DNA of 64,000 bases from JBBRHQ01 sp963815645 (GTDB lineage Bacteria; Actinomycetota; Thermoleophilia; Solirubrobacterales; 70-9): contig CAWFHL010000007.1 in the NCBI GenBank assembly GCA_963815645.1, positions 16,351-80,350 of the forward strand, in the 5' to 3' direction. Positions within the stretch are counted from its first letter, which is position 1. Each line of letters begins with the position of its first letter. The position numbers were made by a program, and so were the translations under genes. Shown piece by piece: positions 1 to 7,690 of this stretch. Under the pieces are notes generated by a model that searched no databases, was not told the DNA's origin, and saw nothing but the letters and a program-made list of their open reading frames with translations.

Positions 1-407
1 GGGCCTGCGCGAGGATCGTGGTGTCGGCGGTCTTGCCCGCCTCACCGGTTGTGTAGCCGCCACGGATCACTCCGCGAGCCGTTGAGGACGCGAAGAGGAT
101 CTCCTCATTGCCGGCGCAGCTGAGCCCGAGAGTGAGGCCGTCGAGCTTGATCACGGTGTGTGGGGGAGGTTGTCATTCGCATCAGTGTTCGCGCCGCTGA
201 AATCTATCTTCGGCAGGTCCAGCTTCGAGCTCGTGACCGCCTTCTTGGCAAGGTCGCTCTCCTTTACCTCTCCGTTGACGATGTTCTCCGACCGGACGCT
301 GTTCCGGGGCAGGTGAAAAGCCGCGTAGCACCGCCTCCGAGCGCGATGAAGACGGCGAGGGTCGCCATCACGTTGGCGTAGCTCAGATGCGGGCGAAGCT
401 TGCCCAT
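1..407 (-). pseudogene. Envelope protein with N-terminal YANVMAT membrane anchor, frameshifted and cut by the window edge
   Basis: Reading from the ATG at 407 gives MGKLRPHLSYANVMATLAVF then IALGGG, a short basic head and one hydrophobic segment. I associate this N-terminus with a large family of exported Thermoleophilia proteins. Near 335 the frame must shift to continue as AYAAFHLPRNSVRSENIVNG, and near 175 it shifts again to reach IKLDGLTLGLSCAGNEEILF, which runs off the left edge. The middle part (VNGEVKESDLAKKAVTSSKL) looks like the repeated linker typical of the family. Function is unknown. Two shifts in one gene mean either decay or base-calling errors. Confidence 0.6.
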
Positions 408-478
408 CGATGAACCCCTGTTCGCTTGTTGCCCACCCTACCCTGGGCTGCTGGCGGGGCAAAGCTTCCTGGCATCGC

Positions 479-735
479 CTACTCCTGAAGCCCGGCGGCT
501 TCGAGGGCTTCGGCCCATCTCGTTGAACTCATCCACACGCGAGACCTTGCCCTCGCGCACGGTATAGACCTCGTAGAAGATGCATCGACCTCGACCCCGC
601 TTTTTCGGCCGCGCCCCTGATGATGTGCGACCACGACGACTTGGTCCCCGGCGTCGGGTGATTTTCTCGAGGGTCACCCTCAGTTCCTCGAAGGCGAGCG
701 ATTTTCGACGGGCGCAGGCGCGAGCCTGAGGACCT
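479..735 (-). pseudogene. SnoaL-like array member, decayed remnant without its 5' end
   Basis: The 3' end is the array signature: codons for EALEAAGLQE and a TAG at 479-481. Upstream, segments resembling SnoaL strands (FEELRVTLEKIT, FYEVYTVREGKVSRVDEFNE) lie in different frames, so at least three indels have accumulated. No MSQENVE start is present; similarity stops near 705-735, next to the stop of the glycoside hydrolase gene. This is the left-most recognisable member of the array. Confidence 0.75.
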
Positions 736-761
736 GCTGCGCGGCGAAGATGAACCAATCG

Positions 762-2222
762 TCAGCACTCGGGGTTACGGTCCAAGACCTCGTCGAGAAA
801 CCGGGTCCACGAGCACTTGGGCGCTCCGTCCCCGGGGCCGCTCGGGCTGGCGGAGACGCCCGAGTGGTTATCCCAGGTGGGGTTCCCCGAGGAATCCTCG
901 AAAAGGAAAGGGTCGGTGTAGTCGTGGTAGGAGAACCAGGTCAACCGCGCGATGTTCTGCCGCGCCGGGCCCCTGTTTGCCTTCACCCAGTCGAAGAACT
1001 GGGTCAGTCGCTCTGCCTGACCCGCCGGAGTCCGGTAAACGTAACCGATCTCCCCCCGGTAGATGGCAAGGCCGGTCTGCCAGCCGACCTCGGTGATCCA
1101 GATGCCCTTCGGGGCCAGATCATCGAACTCCTCGAGGGTGGCGCGAAACACCGTCACCGCGCACTGCGAGGAGGGCTGGGCGGTGCTGGAGTCATAGGGC
1201 CGACACCGTTCACCGGTCGCCGCGAATGCGGGAGCCCCGCCGGAGTACGGATGCAGGGAGGCGCCGTCGAAGAAAGCAGCCAGTGTACGCCCGCCCGACC
1301 CAGGGTAGTCGAGCCTGCCACCCGCGTAGGCGTCCCGAATGAACTGGGAGGCCGAGCGCACGCACGGGCCGCTGGCGGCGACTCCCGGATCGCGGCACCC
1401 ATCGCCGATGTCATTGCGGCCGCTGAAGAGCCCGGCGAAGAGGACCCGGCTTGTGGGGGAGAAGCCGGGCGCCGAGCGGAGGACGGCCGCGGTGTGAATC
1501 AGTAGCTCCGCGTAGCTGCCCGGCTGGATCCCGCGGTTTCGATCCGCGCTGACGTAGCCAGGGTTGTTGGCGGCCAGGTTTGGCTCGTTGCCGACCTCCC
1601 ATTCGCGCATCGGCAGCTCCGGAAGCTCGGGGTGATCGGACCAGAAGGTGCCGCCCACGCCGTAGCGACCGACCACCTCCCGGACGTAGTCGTCCCACGC
1701 GGCGAGGTGGGGGCTCGAAACGGGCATGAACTGGTCAGGGAGGTGCAGCGAGTACCCGGGTGACTCGGAGTTGGCGTGTGCCCAGGCCGGCGGTGCGATA
1801 AGGACCGGTTGAATCCGGATTGCGGCTCGGGCGAGCTGGGAGACCATCTCGTCGTAGGCGCCCCACTCATAATCGCCGCCGGGGGCCGGTTGAATCGTGG
1901 CCCAGGCGAGGTTGGTGCGAAACGTGCCGGCGCCGCTGAGGGCGGCCCGGCAGGCGACCCCGCCCGCCCCGCCCGGATCCCACGGACCGAGCGGATACAC
2001 GTTGGCGTCCACGTAGCCGTAGAACTCGTCCTGGTAGGCGCTCCTCGGCGGGTAGGTGCCGCCGAGCGCGGAGGGGCACTTGTATTGGCCCGCGGCGCCC
2101 GTTGACGGCTCGCCCGCCGGAGGTGGCGAGTCGGAGAGGCGGCGAGCCACAAACGCAGTCGCCGTCACGGCCAGCGCGGCGAACAGGACCAGCCTCAGGG
2201 TCTTTGTAGTCCTGACGCTCAT
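762..2222 (-). CDS. Secreted or membrane-anchored clan GH-A glycoside hydrolase
   Basis: About 486 residues. The N-terminus has a basic start and a hydrophobic segment (LVLFAALAVTATAFVA), a signal peptide or anchor. The body looks like a (beta/alpha)8 GH-A barrel: WEVGNEPN near residue 210 fits the acid/base strand-4 motif, and ITEVGW near residue 385 fits the strand-7 nucleophile. GH39- or GH5-type families are the likeliest homes; the substrate cannot be told. I chose the ATG at 2222 because GAGGAAG lies 7 bases upstream; a GTG two codons earlier is too close to it. It stands alone between SnoaL-like genes. Confidence 0.75.
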   Translation of the reverse strand: MSVRTTKTLRLVLFAALAVTATAFVARRLSDSPPPAGEPSTGAAGQYKCPSALGGTYPPRSAYQDEFYGYVDANVYPLGPWDPGGAGGVACRAALSGAGTFRTNLAWATIQPAPGGDYEWGAYDEMVSQLARAAIRIQPVLIAPPAWAHANSESPGYSLHLPDQFMPVSSPHLAAWDDYVREVVGRYGVGGTFWSDHPELPELPMREWEVGNEPNLAANNPGYVSADRNRGIQPGSYAELLIHTAAVLRSAPGFSPTSRVLFAGLFSGRNDIGDGCRDPGVAASGPCVRSASQFIRDAYAGGRLDYPGSGGRTLAAFFDGASLHPYSGGAPAFAATGERCRPYDSSTAQPSSQCAVTVFRATLEEFDDLAPKGIWITEVGWQTGLAIYRGEIGYVYRTPAGQAERLTQFFDWVKANRGPARQNIARLTWFSYHDYTDPFLFEDSSGNPTWDNHSGVSASPSGPGDGAPKCSWTRFLDEVLDRNPEC

Positions 2223-2343
2223 CGGCACCTTCCTCGTAATTGTCCCGACCCCGACGAACTGGGCGCGGCAGCCGACACACGTTGCCGTGTCTAGCGAGGG
2301 TTGGGCGCTGCTGGGGGAGGCGGGTAGTGCGGCGGCTTAGGCG

Positions 2344-2766
2344 CTACTCCTGAAGCCCGGCGGCTTCGAGGGCTTCCGCCTCCTCAGAGAACTCTTGGTA
2401 GTGAAGCACCTTCCCCTCCTGGAAGGTGATCACCTGATAGGTCGCCACGTCTACGGTTGCGCCGCTGATCGCGCCCTTGCCTTCCTCTCGACTGGCGACA
2501 AATACGCGGTCGCCGCAGTCCACGATCCTCTCCAGCTTTGTTCCGTATTCATCGAACCCCTCGAGCCATCTCTCAAAGGACGCGAGAACCCCATCGTGTC
2601 CGCGATAGATGCGGGAGTCGGCCCGCTTCGGGTCCTCGATCCACTCGATCTCCGGATCGCACACCTGGCGGATCAGGTCCGGCAGCGTAGCCAGCAGTTG
2701 CTCCTTGTTCATCGCCTCTGCGCCCTGGTAGAGGGCGGTGACGATCTCCACGTTTTCCTGCGACAT
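2344..2766 (-). CDS. SnoaL-like (NTF2-fold) protein, array member, intact
   Basis: A 140-residue single-domain protein from MSQENVEIV to EALEAAGLQE. It has the usual order of a SnoaL_2-type cone fold: N-terminal helices, a WIEDPKRADSRIYRGHDGV segment, a central ERIVDCGDRVFV strand pair and a closing FQEGKVLHYQEF strand pair. Family members include enzymes and ligand-binding proteins, so no reaction can be assigned. It is the second gene of a two-gene unit; its ATG follows the neighbour's TAG by three bases (TAG-GCG-ATG), with GGAG of the previous gene's end as ribosome-binding site. Confidence 0.85.
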   Translation of the reverse strand: MSQENVEIVTALYQGAEAMNKEQLLATLPDLIRQVCDPEIEWIEDPKRADSRIYRGHDGVLASFERWLEGFDEYGTKLERIVDCGDRVFVASREEGKGAISGATVDVATYQVITFQEGKVLHYQEFSEEAEALEAAGLQE

Positions 2767-2769
2767 CGC

Positions 2770-3182
2770 CTACTCCGAGAGCCCGGCCGCTTTGAGGGCA
2801 GCATCTTGGTCGCGTACTCCTTCACGTGGACGATCTTGCCGTTGCGCAGTGTGAATACCCAGGCTTCCTCAGGTTCGACCACTTCAACCCCGCTCGCTTT
2901 GCCTCGTCCACCCCAGCGAAGCGGCACGATGACCCGATCTCCCGCGTCGATGAACTCCAGGGGTCGGTACCACGTTTCGTCGAGGACTTCCCGGAACGCC
3001 AGGAACAGTCCCCGGATCCCTTCGTATCCGACGTAAGTCTTGGCGTCCGGAAGGTCCGAGCGCACCTCCCACACGATTCCGGGATCGAGGAACTCGAAGA
3101 CGGCCTCCGGACCGTCTCGCTGATCCGGGCCATTGGGGACCTCGAATGACCGACGCACGATCTCCACGTTCTCATGCGACAT
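2770..3182 (-). pseudogene. SnoaL-like array member with a 3'-end frameshift
   Basis: Begins MSHENVEIVRRSFEV at 3182 and reads as a good SnoaL domain (YVGYEGIRGLFLAF, EFIDAGDRVIVPLRWGGRGK, FTLRNGKIVHVKEYATK). Near 2803 the frame is lost: one base restored there would give DAALKAAGLSE and the TAG at 2770-2772. As read, translation continues to 2709, inside the next gene. It heads a unit and carries the conserved upstream box. Either the lesion is real and removes the conserved tail, or it is a sequencing error. Confidence 0.75.
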
Positions 3183-3197
3183 CGCCCGCGCAGTATC
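3183..3197 (-). promoter_or_regulatory. Conserved array box, variant GATACTGCGCGGGCG
   Basis: Directly abuts the ATG of the SnoaL-like gene starting at 3182; one mismatch to the array consensus. Confidence 0.6.
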
Positions 3198-3297
3198 TCG
3201 CTTGCCGGAGCATGGGTTTGGCGGGCGCATTGGCGCAGTGACCGGGAGGGCCGCGCCAAAACTTGCGGACCCCCGGCCCGACGGCACAACCCATTGA

Positions 3298-3325
3298 GCT
3301 GGCCCCCGCAGGGCCGGGGGCCAGC
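3298..3325 (-). terminator. Strong hairpin downstream of the secreted-protein gene
   Basis: An 11-bp perfect stem (GCTGGCCCCCG at 3298-3308, complement at 3315-3325) with a 6-base loop, about 33 bases beyond the stop at 3358. There is no clear T-tract, common for terminators in GC-rich actinobacteria. Confidence 0.6.
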
Positions 3326-3357
3326 GTCAATGAGAAGAGGTGATGCGCTCCGGGTGG

Positions 3358-3642
3358 TCAGCCGGCGCGGGTCGGGTTGCACCCGATGCCAGGTGGCGGC
3401 CCTTCCTGCCCGGCGATCCCGAGGCGGACGTCCTGCCCCCAGTTCTGGGTGATGGTGTCCGTTTGGCCCTGGTTGAAGTCGTTCAGACCAGAGAATGCGC
3501 AGAGCGAATGTGCGTGGTCGCGGATCGCGGTGGGCTTCCCACCGCCGCCCGGAGGACCTGTTATTTCGCCAGCGAGCGCAGAGCTTGCACTCAGAGCCGA
3601 GATGGCAGTTACACAGACGGCAACAGCGAGCTTCTTCCGCAT
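3358..3642 (-). CDS. Small secreted protein of unknown function
   Basis: 94 residues with a clear signal peptide (MRKKLAVAVCVTAISALSAS, cleavage likely after SSALA). The mature part contains CAFSGLNDFNQGQTD, SWGQ-like TITQNWGQDV and a terminal GCNPTRAG, so two cysteines may form a disulphide. I believe similar small exported proteins are frequent in Thermoleophilia genomes, but no function is known to me. GGGAGG lies 7 bases before the ATG, supporting this start. A strong hairpin follows the stop. Confidence 0.75.
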   Translation of the reverse strand: MRKKLAVAVCVTAISALSASSALAGEITGPPGGGGKPTAIRDHAHSLCAFSGLNDFNQGQTDTITQNWGQDVRLGIAGQEGPPPGIGCNPTRAG

Positions 3643-3893
3643 GCCGTACCTCCCGCTTGTGGTGGCCTTTGGTACGGGCGAAGCCTATCGCCCCGCGCGA
3701 GGTGGCGGCTGCCGTCCGGCCGGCTCACGACGCAGCCGATGCCGTCGACGATCGGGGCCAGCATCCCGTCCACGTGCACGTCGTCGTCGCAGTTGGCAAA
3801 GAGGGCGCCCTCGCCGCCGTCGATCCCACCGCCATCTACGAGCAGCGCCTGGTGGCCGTCGGGCAGCAATCGCGGCGCCGTCAGGCGGGTCAC
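3609..3893 (-). CDS. Uncharacterised protein, paralogue of the product of 26818-27135
   Basis: 94 residues from a GTG. The stretch LPDGHQALLVDGGGIDG, DDDVHVDG, IGCVVSRPDGSRHLAR matches the protein encoded at 26818-27135 almost block by block (MPDDGSQALMIDGGEIDG, DDLHLVG, IGCVVVPPDGSRHLAR). It lacks that protein's first ~35 residues and has a different C-terminus that overlaps the next gene by 34 bases, so both ends may have been altered. I recognise no family. The second copy also lies next to a SnoaL-like gene, so the two may travel together. Confidence 0.55.
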   Translation of the reverse strand: MTRLTAPRLLPDGHQALLVDGGGIDGGEGALFANCDDDVHVDGMLAPIVDGIGCVVSRPDGSRHLARGDRLRPYQRPPQAGGTACGRSSLLPSV

Positions 3894-3898
3894 CTAGC

Positions 3899-4023
3899 TC
3901 TCCCGACAGGCAGGACCGAGGCGAGTTTGTTGGGGGGTTGCGGGATAGTTAAGAGATGGGACATGCCGAGGGCCAGCCGCTTGCCCCCTTCCCCCCACCC
4001 CATGGGGGCCTAAGAGCGGCCGC
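3899..4023. other. Short intergenic stretch
   Basis: No gene seen. It contains a C-run and CCATGGGGG, slightly reminiscent of the dispersed repeats further right, but too short to call. Confidence 0.4.
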
Positions 4024-4427
4024 CTACTCCTGAAGCCCGGCGGCTTCGAGGGCTTCCCGCTTCGTCTGGTAGAGGGTGAGTGAGGTTTGCTCACCGTCCC
4101 GAATCCTGATCAAAAAGGTGCTGCGAGCCTGAACTTCGATGCCGTCTCGCCCCTCAAGATATGCGACGTTCTCCGCGATCACGAGCCTGTCTTCGATCTC
4201 TTCGGGATCATCGGCGAGTTCCATCCGAGCCTTCTCGAACGACCCGAGGAGACGGCGCATAAACACCCGGACCGCGTTGTGCCCCCGAAAGACACGCGCA
4301 TCGAGCCCGCGAGAGTTGGACCAGTCCACCACGGCGCCGGGCGCCCAGTCCGCCATCATCCCGTCGACGTCACCACGGTTGTATGCCTCGAAACCCCGGC
4401 GCACAACTCCACGTTTTCCTGCGACAT
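4024..4427 (-). pseudogene. SnoaL-like array member, frameshifted after codon 7
   Basis: The array start MSQENVE is encoded from 4427, but a missing base (GAG-TTGTGCGCC where GAG-ATT-GTG-CGC is expected) breaks the frame near 4408. The remainder reads VRRGFEAYNRGDVDGMMADW to EALEAAGLQE. It could still be translated from the GTG at 4404, giving 126 residues without the conserved N-terminus. DGIEVQARSTFLIRIRDG is very close to the member at 10176-10577 (DGIEAQARTTWLFTFRNG), suggesting a sub-group of array proteins. Confidence 0.75.
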
Positions 4428-4442
4428 CGCCCGTGCAGTATC
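4428..4442 (-). promoter_or_regulatory. Conserved array box, variant GATACTGCACGGGCG
   Basis: Abuts the ATG at 4427; two differences from consensus. Confidence 0.6.
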
Positions 4443-4505
4443 GCGCTCTGGCCGTGACCTAGCTGAGGAGGTGTTACGTCAAAGGCAGAAGGCTGTCAGC
4501 TTGGC
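4428..4505 (-). repeat. Upstream-region repeat, copy 1
   Basis: About 75 bp nearly identical to 4903-4978, including TTTGACGTAACACCTCCTCA, CAGCTAG and ACGGCCAGAGCGC before the box. With the genes that follow, it marks a tandem duplication of roughly 475 bp. Confidence 0.7.
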
Positions 4506-4902
4506 CTACTCCGACAGCCCGGCGGCTTCGAGGGCGTCGGCGTGATCCCAGAAGAATTCCTGGTAGATGATCTTGCCGTCGCGCAGCGTGATGACGTTCG
4601 TCACCTCGATGTTCGCCTGAGGCCCTTGGCCTACGCCACGCCAGACCTGCCTCACGAGAACTCGGTCGGCGGCCTCGATGAAGTCGCTGATCGGTTCCAC
4701 GGCATCGGAATCCCAGGTCTCGCGGAGCTGGTGCCACTCGCGCATGACCGCCTCCCCGGCCATGGAAAGGCCCGGGCTCCGGCCAACCCTCGGGGGGCCG
4801 CATGATGATGTCGGGGTCGCAAAACTCACGAAAGGCATCCATGTCCCCCGCGTTCCACGCCTCGAAGGCGACTCGGAACACCTGCACGTTCTCCTGCGAC
4901 AT
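4506..4902 (-). pseudogene. SnoaL-like array member with a mid-gene frameshift
   Basis: Starts MSQENVQVFRVAFEAWNAGD at 4902 and continues to PEGWPEPGPFHG. Near 4755 an extra G in a G-run shifts the frame; the rest (EAVMREWHQLRETWDSDAVE, DFIEAADRVLVRQVWRG, ITLRDGKIIYQEFFWDHADA, LEAAGLSE) is clean. Removing one G restores a ~131-residue SnoaL-like protein. The lesion sits in a homopolymer, so base-calling error is a fair alternative to decay. Confidence 0.75.
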
Positions 4903-4917
4903 CGCCTGCGGAGTATC
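4903..4917 (-). promoter_or_regulatory. Conserved array box, variant GATACTCCGCAGGCG
   Basis: Abuts the ATG at 4902; one difference from consensus. Confidence 0.6.
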
Positions 4918-4978
4918 GCGCTCTGGCCGTGCCTTAGCTGAGGAGGTATTACGTCAAGTGCAGAACGTCGTCGCTGTC
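4903..4978 (-). repeat. Upstream-region repeat, copy 2
   Basis: Partner of 4428-4505. TTGACG is present but is 34 bases from GATACT, too far for a normal -35/-10 pair with it. Confidence 0.7.
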
Positions 4979-5401
4979 CTACTCCGACAGCCCGGCGGCT
5001 TCGAGGGCTGCGGTGCGGTCTGCGAACCACTGGTCGCGAATGACCAAGCCGTCACGGAACGTTGCCACGACCCAGCACTCCAGAACGACCTCAACGCCAC
5101 TTGCCTTTCCGCGCAAGTGATTTCGATGGTGAACCAAGACCTTGCCGTTCCCAGCATCGACGACTTCGGCGTTCGAATATTCGGCGGATTCAAAGGGCTC
5201 ATTGGCCTCGACATAGAAATTGGCCTCGACATAGAAGTTCCAGGCGGCTTCGCGGCCGCGAATCGCACCACCGCCCTCCGGGAATGCGTTGTCGGTGAGA
5301 ACTTCGAAGCCTGGATCACGAGAAGCGATCCAGGCGAGCTTGTCGCGGCGATCAAAGTTCACCAGCGAGCTGCGCATCCTCTCCACGTTCTCCTCCGACA
5401 T
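4979..5401 (-). CDS. SnoaL-like array member with internal 6-residue duplication
   Basis: 140 residues, MSEENVERMRSSLVNFDRRD to LEAAGLSE, intact. Residues near 52-64 read NFYVEANFYVEAN, encoded by an 18-bp tandem duplication (about 5203-5238); the relative at 6784-7185 has a single WNFYVEN. The pair otherwise align well, including GKASG and the FRDG strand. It is the second gene of a unit, its ATG three bases after the TAG of the upstream gene. Confidence 0.85.
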   Translation of the reverse strand: MSEENVERMRSSLVNFDRRDKLAWIASRDPGFEVLTDNAFPEGGGAIRGREAAWNFYVEANFYVEANEPFESAEYSNAEVVDAGNGKVLVHHRNHLRGKASGVEVVLECWVVATFRDGLVIRDQWFADRTAALEAAGLSE

Positions 5402-5404
5402 CGC

Positions 5405-5801
5405 CTACTCCGACAGCCCGGCGGCTTCGAGGGCCTCCTCCCTGGTCCAGAAAGATTCGGACGCGCTTGATCCTCCCGTTGGCGAAGTCATAGATGTTCG
5501 CGCCTGCCATTCCGATGTCGATGTCACTCGATCGCCCGCGGGCCGTGACGCTCGTATACGCCAAGACCCGCTCAGCGCCGATCAGCTCCAAACGAACAAT
5601 GCTGATTCGGAAGTGGGGCTTGTCGGCCGGGTCGGCGAAGAAACGGCGAATGCCATCAGGTCCCTCGTACACGCCTCCGAAATCGGCAATGGGCGTCGAA
5701 ATCTCAATGTCCTCGGTGACGCAGGCGAGATAGGCGTCGATGTCCCGCTCGTTCACGGCGGCAACGGCCCGTTCAACAATCTCCACGTTCTCCTCCGACA
5801 A
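5405..5801 (-). pseudogene. SnoaL-like array member, TTG start and 3' frameshift
   Basis: The array start is conserved but the first codon is TTG (TTG-TCG-GAG-GAG-AAC) rather than ATG. The domain reads VERAVAAVNERDIDAYLACV, YEGPDGIRRFFADP, SSDIDIGMAGANIYDFANGR, RVRIFLDQ. Near 5440 an extra G (CAGGGAGGAG) throws off the tail; without it the end is EEALEAAGLSE with TAG at 5405-5407. It heads the unit containing 4979-5401. Confidence 0.75.
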
Positions 5802-5816
5802 CGCCTGCGCAGTATC
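5802..5816 (-). promoter_or_regulatory. Conserved array box, exact GATACTGCGCAGGCG
   Basis: Abuts the TTG start at 5801; the perfect box in front of a non-ATG start supports that start. Confidence 0.65.
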
Positions 5817-5970
5817 GCCCCTCGGGGAGGCCTCGCCAACGAGGAGAGGACGGGAGGGGATCAGACCCCCGGCGAAGGACGCGGCTGCCAGGCTGGCCTC
5901 GGGTCGCGGCCAGCAGGCGCTGAGGTCGGCACCGCCAGATCCACCACCCGCTGTCGCTTGTCTCGCACTC

Positions 5971-5998
5971 GGGACCCTCGGTCCCATTTCGGTCCCAC
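5971..5998. repeat. Cluster of GTGGGACC-type boxes
   Basis: GGGACCC (5971-5977), GGTCCCA (5980-5986) and GGTCCCAC (5991-5998) at roughly 9-11 base spacing. The same box recurs beside the tRNA-Pro-like repeats at 27813-27833 and 31703-31797, so it is probably a protein-binding array linked to integration. Confidence 0.5.
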
Positions 5999-6088
5999 GG
6001 CTCCCCCAACTCGGTCCGAAGGGATTCGATCGAGCTTCCGCCGATCAAGCCAGGGCAATCAGCCAGTCCGCCCAATGGAGCCGCCCGG

Positions 6089-6122
6089 TTATGACCTTGC
6101 GCCTGCGCAAGCGAGGTCATAA
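6089..6122. repeat. 34-bp palindrome
   Basis: Outer arms TTATGACCT (6089-6097) and AGGTCATAA (6114-6122) are perfectly complementary, and the centre contains TGCGC and GCGCA. It could be an operator or a recombinase core site; nothing next to it decides which. Confidence 0.5.
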
Positions 6123-6161
6123 GCTCGGCAGCACGGCAACCCCGATGCAACGGAGGCGTAG

Positions 6162-6537
6162 ATGGGAAACGCGGATGCAGCAAAGGACGCCATCGTGCGT
6201 TCAGTAGCGGCGATCTCGAGACATTGAAGGCGGGATTCGCCGAGGACGCCGAGTGGCAGACCTCGGATGAACTGCCGCTCGGCGGCGTGACGCGCGGCCG
6301 CGATGCCATCATGGAGAACTTCGCTCAGATTCCGAACTACTGGTCGAGTTTCAGCGTCGAGCCGTCCAAGTTCATCGAGGCTGGCGACAGGGTGATCGTC
6401 ACCGGACGCAGCGCGGCACCGGCAAGGGAGGCAGCTTTGAGGCCCCCTTCCTGCACCTGATGGAGTTCCGCGACGGCAAGGTGATGCGAGGCGAGTTCGA
6501 GGGCGACAGCGCCAAGGCGCTGAAGGCTCTGGGTTAG
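6162..6537 (+). pseudogene. SnoaL-like protein on the opposite strand, two frameshifts
   Basis: From ATG at 6162: MGNADAAKDAIVR, then after a shift near 6190 SSGDLETLKAGFAEDAEWQT, GVTRGRDAIMENFAQIPNYW, FIEAGDRVIVTG, and after a shift near 6415 GTGKGGSFEAPFLHLMEFRD, GKVMRGEFEGDSAKALKALG with TAG at 6535-6537. It lacks both MSQENVE and the AAGLSE tail, so it belongs to a different SnoaL sub-family from its neighbours, and it is the only plus-strand member in the region. Confidence 0.7.
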
Positions 6538-6563
6538 GTAGCAGTCTGAATTAGGACCGAGAT

Positions 6564-6587
6564 GGAGCGGCCGGGATGGCCCGCTCC
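6564..6587 (+). terminator. Hairpin after the plus-strand SnoaL-like pseudogene
   Basis: GGAGCGG (6564-6570) pairs with CCGCTCC (6581-6587), 27 bases after the stop. No T-tract. The following CGCAGTATCGCC resembles a worn copy of the array box in minus orientation. Confidence 0.4.
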
Positions 6588-6734
6588 TCTCGCAGTATCG
6601 CCACCCCGGTGATCCCCCCGATCACAGGCCATTCATTCGGATGGGGCAGGGCTGTACCGCCATAGCCGATCAATCATCGCCTGCCAGGCCTGCAAGCGCC
6701 CCAGCGCCGCGGCGATCTTCCAACCCGATTCCGC

Positions 6735-6781
6735 CAATGGCATAGCAGGGACGTACTAGCTCCAACGTTCTCCTGCACATC
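6735..6781 (-). pseudogene. 5'-end relic of a SnoaL-like array gene
   Basis: Reading minus from 6781, ATGTGCAGGAGAACGTTGGA is the array start ATGTCGCAGGAGAACGTTGA with small indels, followed by CTAGTACG where ATCGTGCG is usual. The rest of the gene is gone. It sits three bases after the TAG of 6784-7185, the normal in-unit position, so this unit once had a second gene. Confidence 0.65.
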
Positions 6782-6783
6782 GC

Positions 6784-7185
6784 CTACTCCGACAGCCCGG
6801 CGGCGTTGAGGGCTTCCGCTCGGGTGGAGAACCATTCAGCACGCGCCCCTCTCCCATCTCGGAACGTGATCACGATCCAAAAGTCGTAGATGATGCTCGC
6901 TCCACTTGCCTTGCCCCGCATCTCCCGTCGATGGTTCGCCACGACCTTGTCGTCCCCGGCGTCGATCAGTTCGGGCAGCTCGAAGTAGCCCTCTTCGAAC
7001 GCCTTGGTGTTCTCAACGTAGAAGTTCCAACAGGCTTCGGCTCCACGGATCGGCGCGTTCTCGGGCCACTCCTTCGGCGGAATCACCTCAGTCTCCGGGT
7101 CAGTGTCGGCCAGCCACGCCGCCTTGTCGCGCCGGTTGAAGTTGTCAAATACCCGACGCGCTGTCTCCACGTTCTCCTGCGACAT
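6784..7185 (-). CDS. SnoaL-like array member, intact
   Basis: 133 residues, MSQENVETARRVFDNFNRRD to EALNAAGLSE. Closest to the product of 4979-5401: both have RRDK.AW, a WNFYVE segment, GKASG and a FRDG strand. The NTF2-fold core is complete, with PELIDAGDDKVVANHRREMR in the sheet. Single-gene unit now, its downstream partner being a relic. Confidence 0.85.
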   Translation of the reverse strand: MSQENVETARRVFDNFNRRDKAAWLADTDPETEVIPPKEWPENAPIRGAEACWNFYVENTKAFEEGYFELPELIDAGDDKVVANHRREMRGKASGASIIYDFWIVITFRDGRGARAEWFSTRAEALNAAGLSE

Positions 7186-7200
7186 CGCCTGCGCAGTATC
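7186..7200 (-). promoter_or_regulatory. Conserved array box, exact GATACTGCGCAGGCG
   Basis: Abuts the ATG at 7185. Confidence 0.65.
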
Positions 7201-7301
7201 TCGCGCCGGGGTGGGGGAGGAACCTCGCCGCTTCGCTTCTAAGACCGCCGCCACGGGACCGATTGGCGAAGCGAAGGGGCGGGACCATGCCGCCCGCGAC
7301 T

Positions 7302-7538
7302 TCAGAGGATTCGGCCCGAGAGGGCAGCCGCGAGGCCGCCAAGCACCAAAGCGATGGCGAGCAGCCATAACGCGGTCGTCGCTCCGACCACGGATACGGT
7401 CAGGATGGCTAAGAACAGCACGCCGATGACCAGGAGTGGGAATCCAATCGCAACGCCGACGCCAACCTGTTTGATCGGATCGAAGCTGTCCGATTGGCTC
7501 TTCATCCAGCTGTTCCGTCGACGTGGCCTGTTCGTCAT
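7302..7538 (-). CDS. Small two-segment membrane protein
   Basis: 78 residues. After a basic, polar head (MTNRPRRRNSWMKSQSDSFD) there are two hydrophobic stretches, VGVGVAIGFPLLVIGVLFLA and LWLLAIALVLGGLAAALSG. GAGGGGGAACGG immediately before the ATG at 7538 supports this start over the longer reading frame. No family recognised. It lies upstream of one SnoaL-like unit and downstream of another, with no obvious link to either. Confidence 0.6.
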   Translation of the reverse strand: MTNRPRRRNSWMKSQSDSFDPIKQVGVGVAIGFPLLVIGVLFLAILTVSVVGATTALWLLAIALVLGGLAAALSGRIL

Positions 7539-7690
7539 CCGTTCCCCCTCATGGTTGAAGGATACGGCGGAATCAAGTCCCAGTATCCCCCGTCGGGGTT
7601 GGGGAGCAACCCCCTGCGGCGCGTTTTCAAGACCGCCGCGAGAGCGTCTGCGGGTCTCTACGGGATCAAACACCAGAACGGAGGGCGTCG

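Larger units (their letters stand above)
5817..6161. other. Gene-free stretch with recombination-like motifs
   Basis: No credible coding sequence. It holds three GGGACC/GGTCCC boxes and a large palindrome, listed separately. Confidence 0.5.

Noticed and set aside
4903..4978. TTGACG as -35 of a promoter with GATACT as -10
   Set aside because: The spacing is 34 bases, about twice what sigma-70-type promoters allow, and the other eight boxes have no TTGACG.
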